Shown piece after piece: positions 37,293 to 48,651 of a DNA stretch of 64,000 bases (its first letter is position 1; every line of letters begins with the position of its first letter). Source of the DNA: Avena insularis (taxonomy: Eukaryota > Streptophyta > Magnoliopsida > Poales > Poaceae); contig CM042694.1 of the NCBI GenBank assembly GCA_023614405.1, forward strand, positions 89,759,285 through 89,823,284, in the 5' to 3' direction. Position numbers and translations under genes: made by a program. The notes beneath the pieces were generated by a model. The model saw only the letters and a program-made list of their open reading frames with translations. It had not been told where the DNA came from and did no database searches.

Positions 37293-38848
37293 TGATGGCT
37301 CAAAATACGATGAGCTCGTTGGGGAACCCCAAGAGGAAGGTATGATGAGCATAGCAGCAAGTTTTCGCTCAGTTATGAAACCAAGGTTATCGAACCAGTA
37401 GGAGCAAGGAAACAACCCCAAGGTGTTGTCTCCAACTTGGAATCCTGCACAACACAACCACGTAACTTTTCCCCCAACTTACAGTGAGGTTCTCAATCTC
37501 ACCGGTTTTGCTGAAAACAAAGAATTAAACGTATTGTATGGAAGATAGTAATTTCTTGCTGAAAATAAACAGTAAATAGTAAATAGATGGTAGATTGATG
37601 GTAAAAGAATGGACCGGGGTCCATAGTTCACTAGAGGTGATTCTCCTTAAGATAGATGACATGTTGGGTGAACAAATTACAGCAGGGCAATTGACAGACA
37701 CCGAGAAAGCAATACATGCATATACTAATCATCTTGAATCCTATGAGATTTGATTGGGCATTACAACATTATACATAGACCGTAATCCAACTGTATCTAT
37801 GACTAATAATCCACCTTCAGGTTATCATCCAAACCCCCTCCAGTATTAAGTTGCAAGTAACAGATAATTGCATTAAGCAAAGTGTGTAAAGTAAACAATA
37901 TGATTGCCCTATGGACAAAGGATTGTTATTTTCTCCCTAGTAGCAACATCACATCTAGTACCTTAGAGATTCCTATCACTTCCCCAGATTACTAGAGGCA
38001 TGAAGCCATTATCGAGCATAAATACTCCCTCTTGGAGTTGCTAGCATCTACTTGGCCAAGATAGCTACTAACAACGAAAAGCATGCAAGATCACAAATAA
38101 CATAGACATGATAGAATCAATAATCAATCTGAAATAGCATCTCAATATCCATCAGATCCTCACAAACACAACATGTAGGATTACAAGATGATCTTGATCA
38201 TGAACGGAGCTCACAAGATCTAAACATGATAGCACAAAGGAGGAGAACCAACCATCTTGCTACTACATGGACCCGTAGTCAAGGGATGAACTACTCACGC
38301 ATCACATCAGAGGCGGGCATGGTGATGAAGAAGGCCTCCATGGTGAACTCTCCCCTCCGGCAGGGTGCCAGGAAGAGCTTCAGATCCCTCCCGATCTAGG
38401 GATGGAGATGACGGAGGCTATAGACACTTTCGTGGATTTTTGATCGGGTCCTTAGGGTTTTCGCCCCGGGAGGCTTTTATAGGCGAAGGGGCAAGGTCGG
38501 TGGACAACCAGGGGCCCACACCAGGTGGCAGTGCGCCTAGGGCTGGCTGCACCACCCTAGGGTGTGGCCGCCCTGGTTCCCCTCTTCGTCTCCCCTCCGG
38601 ACTCCGTGTTGCTTCGGGTAAAATATTGACTTTGGCTTTTGTCCAGTCCAATTCCGAGAATATTTCCTTACTAGCTTTTCTGAAACCAAAAACAGCAGAA
38701 AATAGGCAACTGGCACAGTGGCATCTTGTTAATAGGTTAGTTTCAGAAAATGTGTAAAAAATACTCCAAAGTGTGGACCAAACATAAGAAAGTAGATATA
38801 AAACAAGCATGGAACATCAAAAATTATAGATAGGTTTATGACGTATCA
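37293..38848 (-). repeat. 5' LTR of Gypsy-type element
   Basis: 1556 bp, partner of 19021-20578; ends at 38848 and is followed by TSD CAAAC. Confidence 0.92.
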
Positions 38849-38853
38849 CAAAC

Positions 38854-39043
38854 CACTTCACAAAGCACTAGAGTGGAGAAGTCCTTTTTCCTCCATGAAT
38901 TTGAGCTTCTCATCGCTTAGAATGCACGAGATCCAAATCATGCAGTACTTTTTGTCTTCCGCCGCCAATGATGCAGCACCCGCGAGCTCGATGCGTCAGC
39001 CATCCCGTATGAGGATTGACCACGAATGGGCGATGCAGGTGGA
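38854..39043 (-). pseudogene. PF04195-like gene, 5' part of the split exon
   Basis: Minus strand: ILSDEKLKFMEEKGLLHSSA, then an in-frame TGA, then SGLHEALPAP crossing into 19020 once the Gypsy and one TSD copy are ignored. It is cut at 39043 by a solo LTR (TSD GTGGA at 39039-39043 and 40635-40639), and host sequence resumes at 40640. The true gene start is not identified. Confidence 0.55.
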
Positions 39044-40634
39044 TGATACGTTGCTAACGTATCCATAATTTTTGATGTTCCATGCTTGGTTTTATCTACT
39101 TTCTTATGTTTTGTCCACACTTTGGAGTACTTTTCATATGATTTCTTGGACTAACCTATTAACAAGAGCCATGCGATTGCCTGCTTTTCTCATTGTTTTT
39201 GGTTCCAGGAAAGTTAGAAAATGAATATTTTCGGAATTGGACGGGACAAAAGCCAAAGTCAGTTTTTCACCGAGGGACATCTGGAGCCAGAATACGAGAC
39301 GGAGAGGGGCCAGAGGGAATCCACACCACCTAGCCGCGCGGCAAGGCCTGGCCTGTGCCAGGGGGTGGTGTGGCCAGCCCAGGCACCCCCTTGGCCTCTC
39401 CTTCCGCCTATATATTGCCTCTGATACGGAAACCCTAAGTACCCTATCAAAATTCCACGAGAGTCTGTAGCTGTCGTCATCTCCATCCCTAGATCGGGAG
39501 GGATCTGAAGCTCTTCCCGGCACCCTGCCGGAGAGGGGAATTCACCCTGGAGGCCTTCTTCATCATCATGCAAGCCTCCGGTGTGATACGTGAGTAGTTC
39601 ATCTCTGGACTACGGGTCCATGTAGTAGCTAGATGGATGGTTCTCCTCCTTTGTGCTATCATGTTTAGATCTTGTGAGCTCCGTTCATGATCAAGATCAT
39701 CTATTTGTAATTCTGCATGTTGTGTTTATGGGATCCGATGGATATTGAGATGCTATTTCAGATTAATTATTGATTTTATCATGTCTTTGTTATTTGTGAT
39801 CTTGCATGCTTTCCGTTGTTAGTAGCTATCTTGGCCAAGTAGATGCTAGCAACTCCAAGAGTTAGTATTTATGCTCGATAGTGGGTTCATGCCTCTGGTA
39901 ATCTGTAGAAGTGACAGAAATCTCTAAGATACTAGATGTGTTGTTGCTACTAGGGAGAAAACAACAATCTTTTGTTCATAGAACAATCGTATTGTTTACT
40001 TTACACACAATTCGTAATGCAATTATCCGTTGCTTGCAACTTAATACTGGAGGGGGTTCGGATGATAACATGAAGGTGGATTATTAGTCATAGATGCAAT
40101 TGGATGGCGGTCTATGTATAATGTTGTAATGCCCAATCAAGTCTCAAAGGAGTCAAGATGATTAGTATATGCATGTATTGCTTTCTCGATGTTTGTCAAT
40201 TTCCCCGCTGTAATTTGTTCACCCAACATGTTATCTATCTTAAGGAGAGCCACCACTAGTGAACTATGGACCCCGGTCCTTTCTTTTACTATCAATCTAC
40301 AATCAACTGTTTACTGCTTTGTGTTTACTTTCTGCAAACTATTACGTTTTCCACTCGATACGTTTAATCCTTTATTTTCAGCAAAACCGGTGAGATTGAC
40401 AACCTCATCGCAAGTTGGGGGCAGAGTTCTGTGGTTGTGTTGTGCAGGTCTCCACATTGCTGCTGGTACCAGAGTGCGCTCTACCAAAGTTCAACTAGCA
40501 ACACCTTTGGGGTGTTTCCTTGCTCCTACTGGATTGATAACCTTGGTTACATAACTGAGGGAAAACTTGTTGTTGTGCTTATCGTACCTTCCTCTTGGGG
40601 TTCCCCAACGAGCTCGATATATATTGGGCCATCA
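39044..40634 (+). mobile_element. Solo LTR of a related Gypsy-type family
   Basis: TGATACGTTGCTAACG...GGGCCATCA, 1591 bp, with 5-bp TSD GTGGA on both sides. It is related to the LTRs at 19021 and 48652 (shared ends and 'gagggggttcggatgataac' blocks) but from another subfamily. A full element has been lost by recombination between its LTRs. Confidence 0.92.
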
Positions 40635-40639
40635 GTGGA

Positions 40640-41157
40640 TTTGGTGAAGGAGCAAGGGGGAAAACGAGGAGCACATGGTTTTCTCGGGGAAGAGGAAGAA
40701 CAGGAATAGAGGTGGAGAGAATAAGGATTGTTCACCCCTTATAAAGCCCATATGCGTCAAGATCAGTGTTAAATGCATGGTATTAACGCCACGCGTCACA
40801 AAATGGGAGGGGCAACTTCCTCGTGAAGCCTATGCTGCCTCGATCTCTATGTTCACATTGAAACGGCGCCTCGGTTCCGTGCGTTGCGGGACCTATCAAT
40901 GGTCACATAGACATAATATTTGTCAGTGACAAGACAAGACTTGAAATGTTGTCAGGATAGGTCACGAACCAAATTCCATCTTAGTTTGAAATCGAGCATG
41001 GAAGCAATGATGTGATCAAAAAGTCTGACTCGCTTGTTGTTCGGATCCTACTAATTTGTTTTGGAGTTTCAGGAACCCTTCAAAATTCTACAGCCGAAGA
41101 AGAATCAAGATAGACGATGGAATCCGACTTTGGATCTTGGAGGCTTCCAGAGGCTGC
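40640..41157. other. Host sequence upstream of the PF04195-like gene, and retroelement tail
   Basis: 40640-41000 continues the host sequence interrupted by the solo LTR and shows no supported exon. 41040-41157 may already be the internal 3' tail of the element whose LTR-like sequence follows. Confidence 0.35.
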
Positions 41158-41610
41158 TGTTAGGGTTATACTTTTCGGGTATACCCACTGTGACTCGGTG
41201 ATTAGGGTGACCCACTTCGGGTTACAGCTATGCTTCATAGGTGGCCTAGTTAGAGAGAGAAGATGGAAGCCTATCTGGCTATGGGAAGGTCCAAAAGACT
41301 TACCGACTTAGGCATGTAGGAATACTTAGATTAAGATGTACTCAGTACCGACTCTGTATCATAGCCGGATAGGACTCTCATGTAACCCTAGGACCGGATG
41401 ACTATATAAGCCATCCTAGGGGCTAGCCTTTAGGTCATACACTACAACCACAACTCGCATATGCGAAACCTCTCTTGTAATGTATTGTACTTCTGGATCT
41501 GTCGATATACTATATTGCTAGCAGGAGTATGATCCGTCCACCGCGGTCGGATCTGAATCTAGGTAAGCTTGTGTGCTCACCGTCCTGAAGAACCGTACGT
41601 CTCACACCCA
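41158..41610 (+). repeat. LTR-like fragment of a Gypsy-type element
   Basis: Begins 'tgttagggttatac', has a TATA-type promoter (ctatataagcc at 41402-41412), then 'ctcttgtaatgtattgtac' and 'tgctagcaggagtatgatcc', a layout familiar from Triticeae Gypsy LTRs. Neither a second LTR nor a TSD was seen, and the right edge is approximate. Confidence 0.45.
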
Positions 41611-42162
41611 CCTTTTCTCATACCTCGAGGACCCCTTCATGACGTACTTGTCTTCAATCCGACGACAGAACATGCGGCTCGAGCTATTGTCAGTCCTCGT
41701 CGGCGAGCCTCTTAGCGCGAGACCAGAAGCACCTCTCACAATATCCCACTCATGTGTTAATCTACATGAGGGATAAGGAAAGCAGGCGGCAGGACGCGAC
41801 AGCAGCGATATCTGTGAGGGCGGGGTGATAGTCGGCGGGTCACGGCTGGGATCTGTGACGGTAGCAAGCGAGGCGAACAGCGACCGACGTTCGTGCCAAA
41901 AAATTGGACTCCTGGCCAACAGCCGGCAATGGCTGCGTTCGCGAGTCCATCAGTCACGAGTCAACCTTGTCGAGAAGGCTTGGGAGTCTCAAGGCTAGTA
42001 CAAGACAGGGAGGCATGACAATCCTATCCAAAGCGGGCATGCAGGTGGTGGCTGGTGCGGCGACGATCGGGGGCACGAGGGCCGGCCTCCCGGGCGCGCG
42101 GGCGCGCGGTGGCCGACGCAGAGATGGTCGGGGGCGTGAGCCTTCAGATCACGCCTTGTTTC
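41611..42162. other. GC-rich unassigned sequence
   Basis: Overlapping frames on both strands reflect GC content rather than a gene. No domain recognised. Confidence 0.35.
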
Positions 42163-42722
42163 TCAGGGTGCAGGTGGGAGTGGGCTGCCCACGGAGCCCA
42201 CTACCCAAGCCCACATAAAAGGCTATGCGGGACACCCACGAGTAAACAAGAAAATGGTGGGTTTCCGTGGGAAGCCCACGATCGAGCGAACATCCAAAAA
42301 CTACTTCGATCCAAATTAATGTTTTCACATTTATCTAGATTCGAATATATCTAGTCATATTTTAGTGCTAGATACATCCAAATCTAGCTAAATATGAGAA
42401 CATTAATTTGGATCAGAAGGAGTAGGAATTTCCCAATCAAGCAAATATTATGTCTAGTAGAAAGAATGGCGAGTCACTCAGAAAGTGGAAAAGACAATTG
42501 ATACATTGAAGTGCTAAATGTTGATCGTATTATGTACTAAAATATTTTTATGAATATTATACAAGCAACAATTGCAGTAACATATTTGCGGGTATATGTG
42601 GACATATGCGGGATAGTGGGCACCCGCATAAGTATCGCGGGCTCCCGTGGGACACCCACTTAAATTGTGTGGGACTGTGCCGGTGTATGAGGGCCTCCGC
42701 GGGCAATCCCACCTGCACCCTG
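42163..42722. mobile_element. Small TIR DNA transposon, hAT-like ends
   Basis: Terminal inverted repeats CAGGGTGCAGGTGGGA (left) and TCCCACCTGCACCCTG (right, one mismatch region), continuing imperfectly with 'cgcggg/cccgtggg' motifs. The CAGGG start suggests hAT, but no 8-bp TSD is visible (ttgtttct versus agtagttt). There is no gene. It contains a Stowaway MITE at 42304. Confidence 0.6.
42304..42422. mobile_element. Stowaway-type MITE
   Basis: 119 bp with TIRs 'cttcgatccaaattaatgtt' and the complementary 'aacattaatttggatcagaag', and TSD TA at 42302-42303 and 42423-42424. Confidence 0.85.
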
Positions 42723-43152
42723 AGTAGTTTCCAGTCCATATACTGATTTTACTATTAACAGGAATTTGATTATGGTTATTTTCATACTTTCCTTGTATTA
42801 TTATGAATTTTATTCATTTTTTATGAAAGTTTGAATTTGAATAACTGAAACTTCCATTTTGAATTAAGTTCATTTTGTATTGTTCTAAATACAACTAGTA
42901 TTCATGTGTGTGTATGAGTCCAAAGACTCTTTTATTTGGTTTTAATTAAATGTGAATTCCCCAAATTTGAATTTAAACAAAGATCATGTCAAAATTCAGG
43001 TGCATTCAAGTGATGACCTAACTCAATTGTAGCACTAGAATGAATTTCAATCACTTTGTCGTTTTGAAACAACTCATTTTTTTAATGCATGTTATGCAAA
43101 TGCATATATTGTAAATCTAGTCTTCTCGTGTCCTATTCTTCGGGTTGTTACA
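42723..43152 (-). repeat. Truncated long-LTR fragment
   Basis: On the minus strand it starts TGTAACAACCCGAAGAATAG at 43152, a 'TGTNACAACCCG' Gypsy LTR start, and fades out near 42770 in AT-rich sequence. No partner. Confidence 0.5.
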
Positions 43153-43247
43153 AGGCGATGATGCGGCTATTGTAAACCCATATTTCGTTTCGTCCCCTCG
43201 CCGGCAACGCCGTGGATTGCTCCGCCTCTGTTGGCCTTGGGGCCTTA

Positions 43248-43573
43248 GGGCATGTACAGTGCGGTGATGTCAGTCTTCCCTTAGAGTTGTCACGTCGGAT
43301 TTTTGCTTAGTTGGAGGAGAGAGAATTAAGAGAGAGAAGGTTGCCTTCCCTTAGCTAAGGGATAATCTCTTAGAAATAAGAGAAAGCTATTTTCTCCATT
43401 ATACCTTGTGCCTTCTCTTGTCAACACAATTTTTTACTATAATTAGACAATTAACATTAATTCTTAGATATGACAATAAGAGATGATCCATTATATGATT
43501 TTTTATTATTGTCTTTTCTAGACTACGTGGAGGGCTAAGAGCAGACCAGCCTTCTCTTCCATTGTACATGCCC
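43248..43573. mobile_element. Tourist-type (PIF/Harbinger) MITE
   Basis: 326 bp with TIRs GGGCATGTACAGTG / CATTGTACATGCCC and TSD TTA at 43245-43247 and 43574-43576. About 1.3 kb upstream of the TATA box at 44860. Confidence 0.88.
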
Positions 43574-43776
43574 TTAGAGGCATGACCGACCATGGCCCCT
43601 TACCGGCAGCAGGAGGGTTTTAGTTCCGTGTTTAGGTTGTTTTGTGTTGTCATCCTCGTAATATATATATGTCATCTGAGAGTGTGGGCTCCACGCCTGA
43701 AAAGGGAAAACACAACCTTACCCTACCGTGTCGAGGGGTAGGCGCCAAGGATAAAGATCGTTATAGTAGTCTATCT

Positions 43777-44657
43777 TTTTTTGCATGGTAATACGTGTCT
43801 TATTTATATATCATAAAAATCATAGTACAAGCCACGTAAACATCGACCTGACAAAACTAAAAAGACAGCAAAACACAAGCTTTTGCGCAAAGGACCACCG
43901 GCCAAGAAAAAAAAACAATCTAACCCGAAGAAACCTCTGAGCATGACGCCGACGCCCATCACCTGCCTTTGGCACCACTATAGCGGCCACCAAAGGAAAG
44001 AAAGATGGATCACCTCCTCACCCGAGCTCGATGCGGCTCCATCGCTGACATGCAGCTTTGCGGACCTCCAAGGTGGCTCACCCAAGGTGAAACCATTGCC
44101 ATTGAACGAATCAGACCAGGGCAACACCCCGGACACGCCATCGAGCTCCAGATCTAGCCCCTTCGCACGACTAAGATGTCGAAGAAGGAAGCCACACCTG
44201 CCATCCACGAACCACAGACCCAGCACACGATCCACCATCTTTCAGATGCCGTCGATGCAGATCACAATCTGCATCCGCTCCTGGACTACCTCCCAGGTTC
44301 CGCGTCGACGCTGGAGCAAACGCCGCCGCAGCGGCAGAGCCTGAGGACACAAATCCACCACGAGGATGGCGCCACCGCCACACCATCCTTGTTTGGATAG
44401 ACTGTTCTCCAAATCCATTAGGAAGGGATCTGAAGAAAATTTATTCAACGCCGTCATCTTCATTCCCAAAACCAAGACAATAAACAGCCTAAAAACGAAT
44501 CTACTTTAGACTAAGACTATCCACACGCGTGGATCCGGCGACCCCGATCACCACCGACGACCTAGGTCGCCGGAGGGGGGAGCCGTCGGAGGCCGGCGTC
44601 GGAAGGCGAGTACCCTGGGGCAAGATCTCCTTTCTTTTCTCTCCCTGGCGGCGCGTA
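43777..44657 (-). mobile_element. Retroposon with 16-bp TSD (LINE-like or SINE-like, non-autonomous)
   Basis: Flanked by TTATAGTAGTCTATCT at 43761-43776 and 44658-44673. On the minus strand it begins GC-rich (CGCCGCCAGGGAGAG) and ends with a LINE-like tail 'gtactatgatttttatgata...taccatgcaaaaaaa', so the A-tail abuts the TSD. It is 881 bp with no RT domain; minus-strand frames such as MKMTALNKFSSDPFLMDLEN (44242-44475) are open but unassigned. Target-primed retroposition is the best explanation. Confidence 0.75.
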
Positions 44658-44859
44658 TTATAGTAGTCTATCTATTGATCAGTTTCCTTTGCGAGCTATC
44701 CCTTACGTACGTTCACGACGTATATCCAACGTCGGAACAAGATTACACTTTTCACCTTCCGTAACTCTTTCATTTGTCCCGTCTGGCCGATTGTACCGAA
44801 GCTAGCCAAACGTCTGTCGAGCGTCCATCTATCGTGTCTACGAGTCAATCGCTCATCAT

Positions 44860-44866
44860 TATAAAA
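44860..44866 (+). promoter_or_regulatory. TATA box of the MCA-like gene
   Basis: TATAAAA in 'catcattataaaatcctgg', 91 bp before the ATG at 44957. That leaves a ~60-bp 5' UTR. The retroposon at 43777-44657 ends about 200 bp upstream, so distal promoter elements may have been displaced. Confidence 0.6.
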
Positions 44867-44956
44867 TCCTGGGCAGGCAGGCGCGCCGTCCCTTCACAAG
44901 GCCCGACGAGGGAGCAAGCAAAGCTACTGGGTGATCGATCGACCAAAAACAAAGTA

Positions 44957-45755
44957 ATGGGGATGGCGGCAGCGGTGTGGAACGTGCTGGCGAAGGCGGC
45001 GGACCTGGCGCAGATGTCAGGGCTGCACGCCGCTATGCTCGTCGCCGTGCTCACGGCCCTCCTCCGGGTCCAGCAGAGCAACAGCCGGGAGTGCGCTAGG
45101 CTGGAGCGGTGCCACCGCCGGCTCCGCGCGCTTCTGGGGTGGCCGGCGAGCGGGAGCGGCGGCGGCGTCACGCTGCTGCTGCTGCCGTGCGCCGGGACGG
45201 GAGATCCCTTCGGCGAGGCCCTGGCAGACGCGGCCGGGCTCGTCGACTCCTACAAGAAGACGACGCTCTGGCGCCGCCTCTGGAGCGGCAGCGGAATGGC
45301 GACGCAGCTCCGGGACATGCAGGACGTCGTCGACTCCTACTGTGGCCTCCTGCTGTTCGTCAACGCGCACCTCCTGTTACAGCAACAGGCACTTCATCGT
45401 CACCATCCCATTCCAACGTCGCCAGATACTAGTGCTACGTACGTGAACTTGGGATGCAAATTTATTCATGTGGAATAATTTATAGCTGTTGATGTGTCTC
45501 ACTCAGATGCGTCATACATAGATAACTGTTCTCTCTGGTATTATCATGCTAACTTTACTACAACGCAGGATTCCTGAGGTGAATGACACATCGCAAAATC
45601 CAAGTGCACAAGCTAGAACAAGTTGCCCCGCAGTTGCAGGGAATCTTGACACTGGAAGGGCCAATGATGTTGGTCAGGGAGGAAGAGATACCGACCCAGC
45701 TGGGTCTGAAAGAAACTTGCCTGCTCTGCTGCCTATAGTGATTTCCCATGCATAA
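44957..45755 (+). CDS. Two-exon gene: MCA / MLKL-like N-terminal helical domain protein
   Basis: Exon 1 44957-45438 (donor GTACGTGA), exon 2 45569-45755 (acceptor CAACGCAG), phase kept, 222 residues. I chose the ATG at 44957, about 90 bp after a TATA box, rather than the in-frame ATG at 44774. The N-terminus MGMAAAVWNVLAKAADLAQM, hydrophobic HAAMLVAVLTALLRVQQ, then CARLERCHRRLRALLGW, and later DSYKKTTLWRRLWSG plus MQDVVDSYCGLLLFVNAHLL form an alpha-helical set. It resembles the N-terminal region of plant MID1-COMPLEMENTING ACTIVITY proteins and the related MLKL-type four-helix bundle. MCA proteins act in Ca2+ entry; the cysteine-rich PLAC8 C-terminus and any kinase are absent, so this is a short form. 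Exon 2 (Ser/Gln/Asn-rich) looks disordered. Exon 1 is GC-rich, as is common in grass genes. Family assignment is inference from pattern. Confidence 0.62.
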
Positions 45756-45820
45756 ATGTACATGTAGGAGATTGATCGTAGTTAGTAGATTGATGGTTGG
45801 TATAGTATTAGTACATTCTA

Positions 45821-45984
45821 CTCCCTCCGTTTCAAAATATAAGGTGTTGTAGATTTGTGATGGTAATGTATCTAGACATTTTTTGTTGTATAGATTAGGA
45901 GTGAACCTCTTTAAACCTACATAATAATAGACGTCTAGATATCTTCACGGAGTTAAAGCATGTTATATTATGAAATAAAGGGAG
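45821..45984. mobile_element. Stowaway-type MITE
   Basis: 164 bp, starting CTCCCTCCGTTTCAAAATAT and ending 'atgaaataaagggag', TSD TA at 45819-45820 and 45985-45986. It starts 66 bp after the stop codon of the MCA-like gene, so it may lie in the 3' UTR. Confidence 0.9.
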
Positions 45985-45986
45985 TA

Positions 45987-46916
45987 CATGCGAGTTCAAA
46001 CTTCTTTGTTTGGAATTGTGCAAATTCGAACCTTGAAACACCGGTCACTTTATGAAGAATGTTTATAACTTCTTGCACCACCATCGTTACATACGGAAAG
46101 CTCTGACAGCCAAGGGGGCCATGGCATGGGCCCTTCTTGGCACACCATGGCACCTTCTGCTCGAGGCCCATCTTGTGTAGGTTCACTCTGTCTTGGTATC
46201 CATTGACATAGATACGATTACTTCAAGTATCAATTGCCACTTTTAACATGTTCTTTATTAATACTAGTTGAGTGACTGTATGATTGCTACGGCTTCACAA
46301 TTAGTATTGTATATATATATATCAATAAGGTACGTGCCAAAATTCACACGTAGGCGAAAAAAGCTATAAGAAATTCCAAATCCATAGTATTCCATATATT
46401 TAAAGTATACTTCGATAACCAATATAATTTGATATCATTAAAATATGAAATAAACACTCGGACCAATTTAACTAATACTATAATATCTACTCCTTGATAC
46501 TCATTACATATTGTTGTGCAATGTTAGAGATATTCTGTTCTGCTTCGTTTTCACGGTACTTGAGCAAGTGCACCAATTTTTTTTTCTTAACTCAAAAACT
46601 TCCTGCATAAACAATACATGTCATTAGCCTGAGTCTTTTATGTCGAAAATATAAATATATACAAGGTAGAACACCCACCGTGCATATTGGATGAACCAAT
46701 TCTCTACCATTCTACGAGAGTATAATATAAAAGATAAAATAATCAGCCGCATTCATGTAGATGAATGACTCATTATTATGTTATATTGAATAGTAAAATG
46801 CAAAAAACATGAGAGCTTATTTTAAGAGATATTCACCCGTCTGGACTTTCTAGAATACCAACCGGTGATCTACATGGTCAGCAAAGTATATCGCCATCCC
46901 GGTCTGGTTGTGATAA
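45987..46916. other. Intergenic AT-rich sequence
   Basis: No supported gene. It holds a short (TA)n run near 46309-46322. 46800-46916 may carry the last, unreadable exon of the Ulp1 pseudogene. Confidence 0.4.
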
Positions 46917-48646
46917 TCAGAGTGCTTCACTTAAGTAGATTCCACTTCTTTGTAACTTTAATTGCATGTTGTGAGAGCGACGCATTTTTCTCTCCGGCAA
47001 TGACAATACAGAGAGAAGATCAAAAATAGATACAGAAGAGGCATGCTTATCGATGAAGAACAAAGTAAAATATCCGATAGATGCATAAGGAAGCAAAACC
47101 TTCAAATGGAGAACCATTAGGAACACATGCAAATGAACAAGGATGGACAAGTGAAACATCTTTACCATTTTGCACGACGGGATTTTGTAGTCTATTCTAG
47201 GACAACTTTCGAGCAACAATGCGAGAGACTGGATATTTGACTTTTTGCGCCATTTGTGAACTCGTGTGGAATCGATCATTGCAGTGTAGAAAAAACAGTT
47301 TAGAAACATAGTGATAACAATACAATTGCAAGATTATATTAACTTATACAAAAACACAAATTCATGTAGTGCACATCCGTCTCTACCATCAGTATGATCT
47401 CGTCACATGCCACTATACGTATGCCTAAGTTGAAACATTCATTGTCCATAGGCTTGTCCATCCTAAGTATGTTCTGGATTTTCTTAGGACTCAAACCTAT
47501 TGGGTACGGTTTAGAGCTCTGCACCCTCCTGCATGTAAGAAAAATATTAAAAATGATAAAATTATAATAAGGTATTAGCAAAAAAACTTAACATATTGCT
47601 TACTCCAAACGCTTGTAATCTCTAATGGACATGATGTGTTTGCAAATCTCGTCGACTAATTTGTGTGGGTTTGTGGACGTGATGTAGACCGGAAGAGGAT
47701 GATTGTTTTTAGCTACAACGGATAAGTCTAGTCGCTTGGGCCCCTCCACGATCATACAATCAGAATCAGACACATTCTTTTTATCACTAGGACAATAGTA
47801 TATTGGTTTTCCTTTTATCTTATTCAATTATCAATATAACAACTAATTTTTTACAAAAGCCTTTCATATCCTCCTGCAAAATAGTATTCAAAAATATTTA
47901 ATTAAGGTGTAAGCGAATACTAATGTTTTATCATGAAAAAAAAATGACATACATGGTTAACATGATCAGACAACACATCGCTAGTCCAATATTCCATATA
48001 ATTAAGCATGAACAACCCACATGACACGTTATATGTTTACATGACACGGAGTTAGCCTTGTATAGACAAATGAAAGTAAATAATGCAATTGATCTACTAA
48101 ACCATTTTTAGAAGTCAATAAGATTCGAATGAGTGTTCAACATACCCATCAGTTTGCACTGGTTCTTGGAAATGTTCGACTATTGGCCATGTTGTAACAT
48201 TCAGGCCGTGCCACTTTTTTCCCTTGTCAAAGTTCTTCAAATTAAATGCAAACTTCAGATGCTTCTCAAGTCCCTGCAATGGATATATGAGAAAAGACTA
48301 TTAGATATTGTGGCAAACATAATGCCATGAGGAAATCAAAGTCAAAAGACACTTACCACAAGATTGAGGTCAGTTCGACTCATTCCAGCGAGTCCAATAC
48401 TTGGATCAAACTTTTTTGCATTGATGACTACTAAGTACTAGTGGTTTTTACTGATGTTTATTGGTAGGAAGACCTGAAGTAAATATATTATATTAAAAAT
48501 TTAAAATACGCACATGTTCAAAACATATTAATGAGATGCATATGTAGTGAGTTAATTCTGCCATATACGTTTTATGAAGATGCTTCAAATAAAGATGCAA
48601 TCATTTTATGATGCGGTGTTGTGATTTGTTTTGTTTTAAGATTGCG
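46917..48646 (-). pseudogene. Ulp1-type peptidase pseudogene, 3' part with two peptidase-like modules
   Basis: Minus-strand exons: rest of the split exon (48646 to ~48555), 48473-48357, 48273-48146, ~48030-47953, 47874-47605, 47528-47350 and ~47279-46921, most with GT/AG borders. Module 1: VFLPINISKNH then a TAG where W is expected, YLVVINAKKFDPS, then GLEKHLKFAFNLKNF, EHFQEPVQTDG, and SCGLFMLNYMEYWTSD. The C48 His, Gln and Cys positions are visible and the Asp region is altered. A linker follows (YYCPSDKKNVSDSDCMIVEG). Module 2: LLESCPRIDYKIPSCKMVKM and GYFTLFFIDKHASSVSIFDL, where Tyr replaces the expected His. Stop, lost acceptors and altered residues mark it as dead. Similar genes are often tied to transposons. 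Confidence 0.65.
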
Positions 48647-48651
48647 GAGAC

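Larger units (their letters stand above)
19021..38848 (-). mobile_element. Complete non-autonomous Gypsy-type LTR element, carrying a nested Copia
   Basis: LTRs at 19021-20578 (3') and 37293-38848 (5') begin TGATGGCTC and end ACGTATCA. A 5-bp TSD CAAAC lies at 19016-19020 and 38849-38853. The PBS region (TGGCGCC, minus strand) is next to the 5' LTR and a polypurine tract (aagcttggggat) next to the 3' LTR. Without the nested element (22981-35875) it is about 6.9 kb, with only ~3.8 kb internal and no integrase or reverse transcriptase. It must be mobilised in trans. Confidence 0.92.

Noticed and set aside
36459..37457. 332-residue minus-strand frame taken as one gene
   Set aside because: It crosses the LTR/PBS border and mixes frames; only parts look like a decayed element ORF.
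45017..45432. Overlapping minus- and plus-strand frames over the MCA-like exon
   Set aside because: GC-rich shadows of the real exon; no start context or splice sites of their own.
46090..46190. Possible tRNA or structured RNA around 'ccatggcatgggcccttcttggcacaccatgg'
   Set aside because: Only a short palindrome; no tRNA A/B boxes or cloverleaf.
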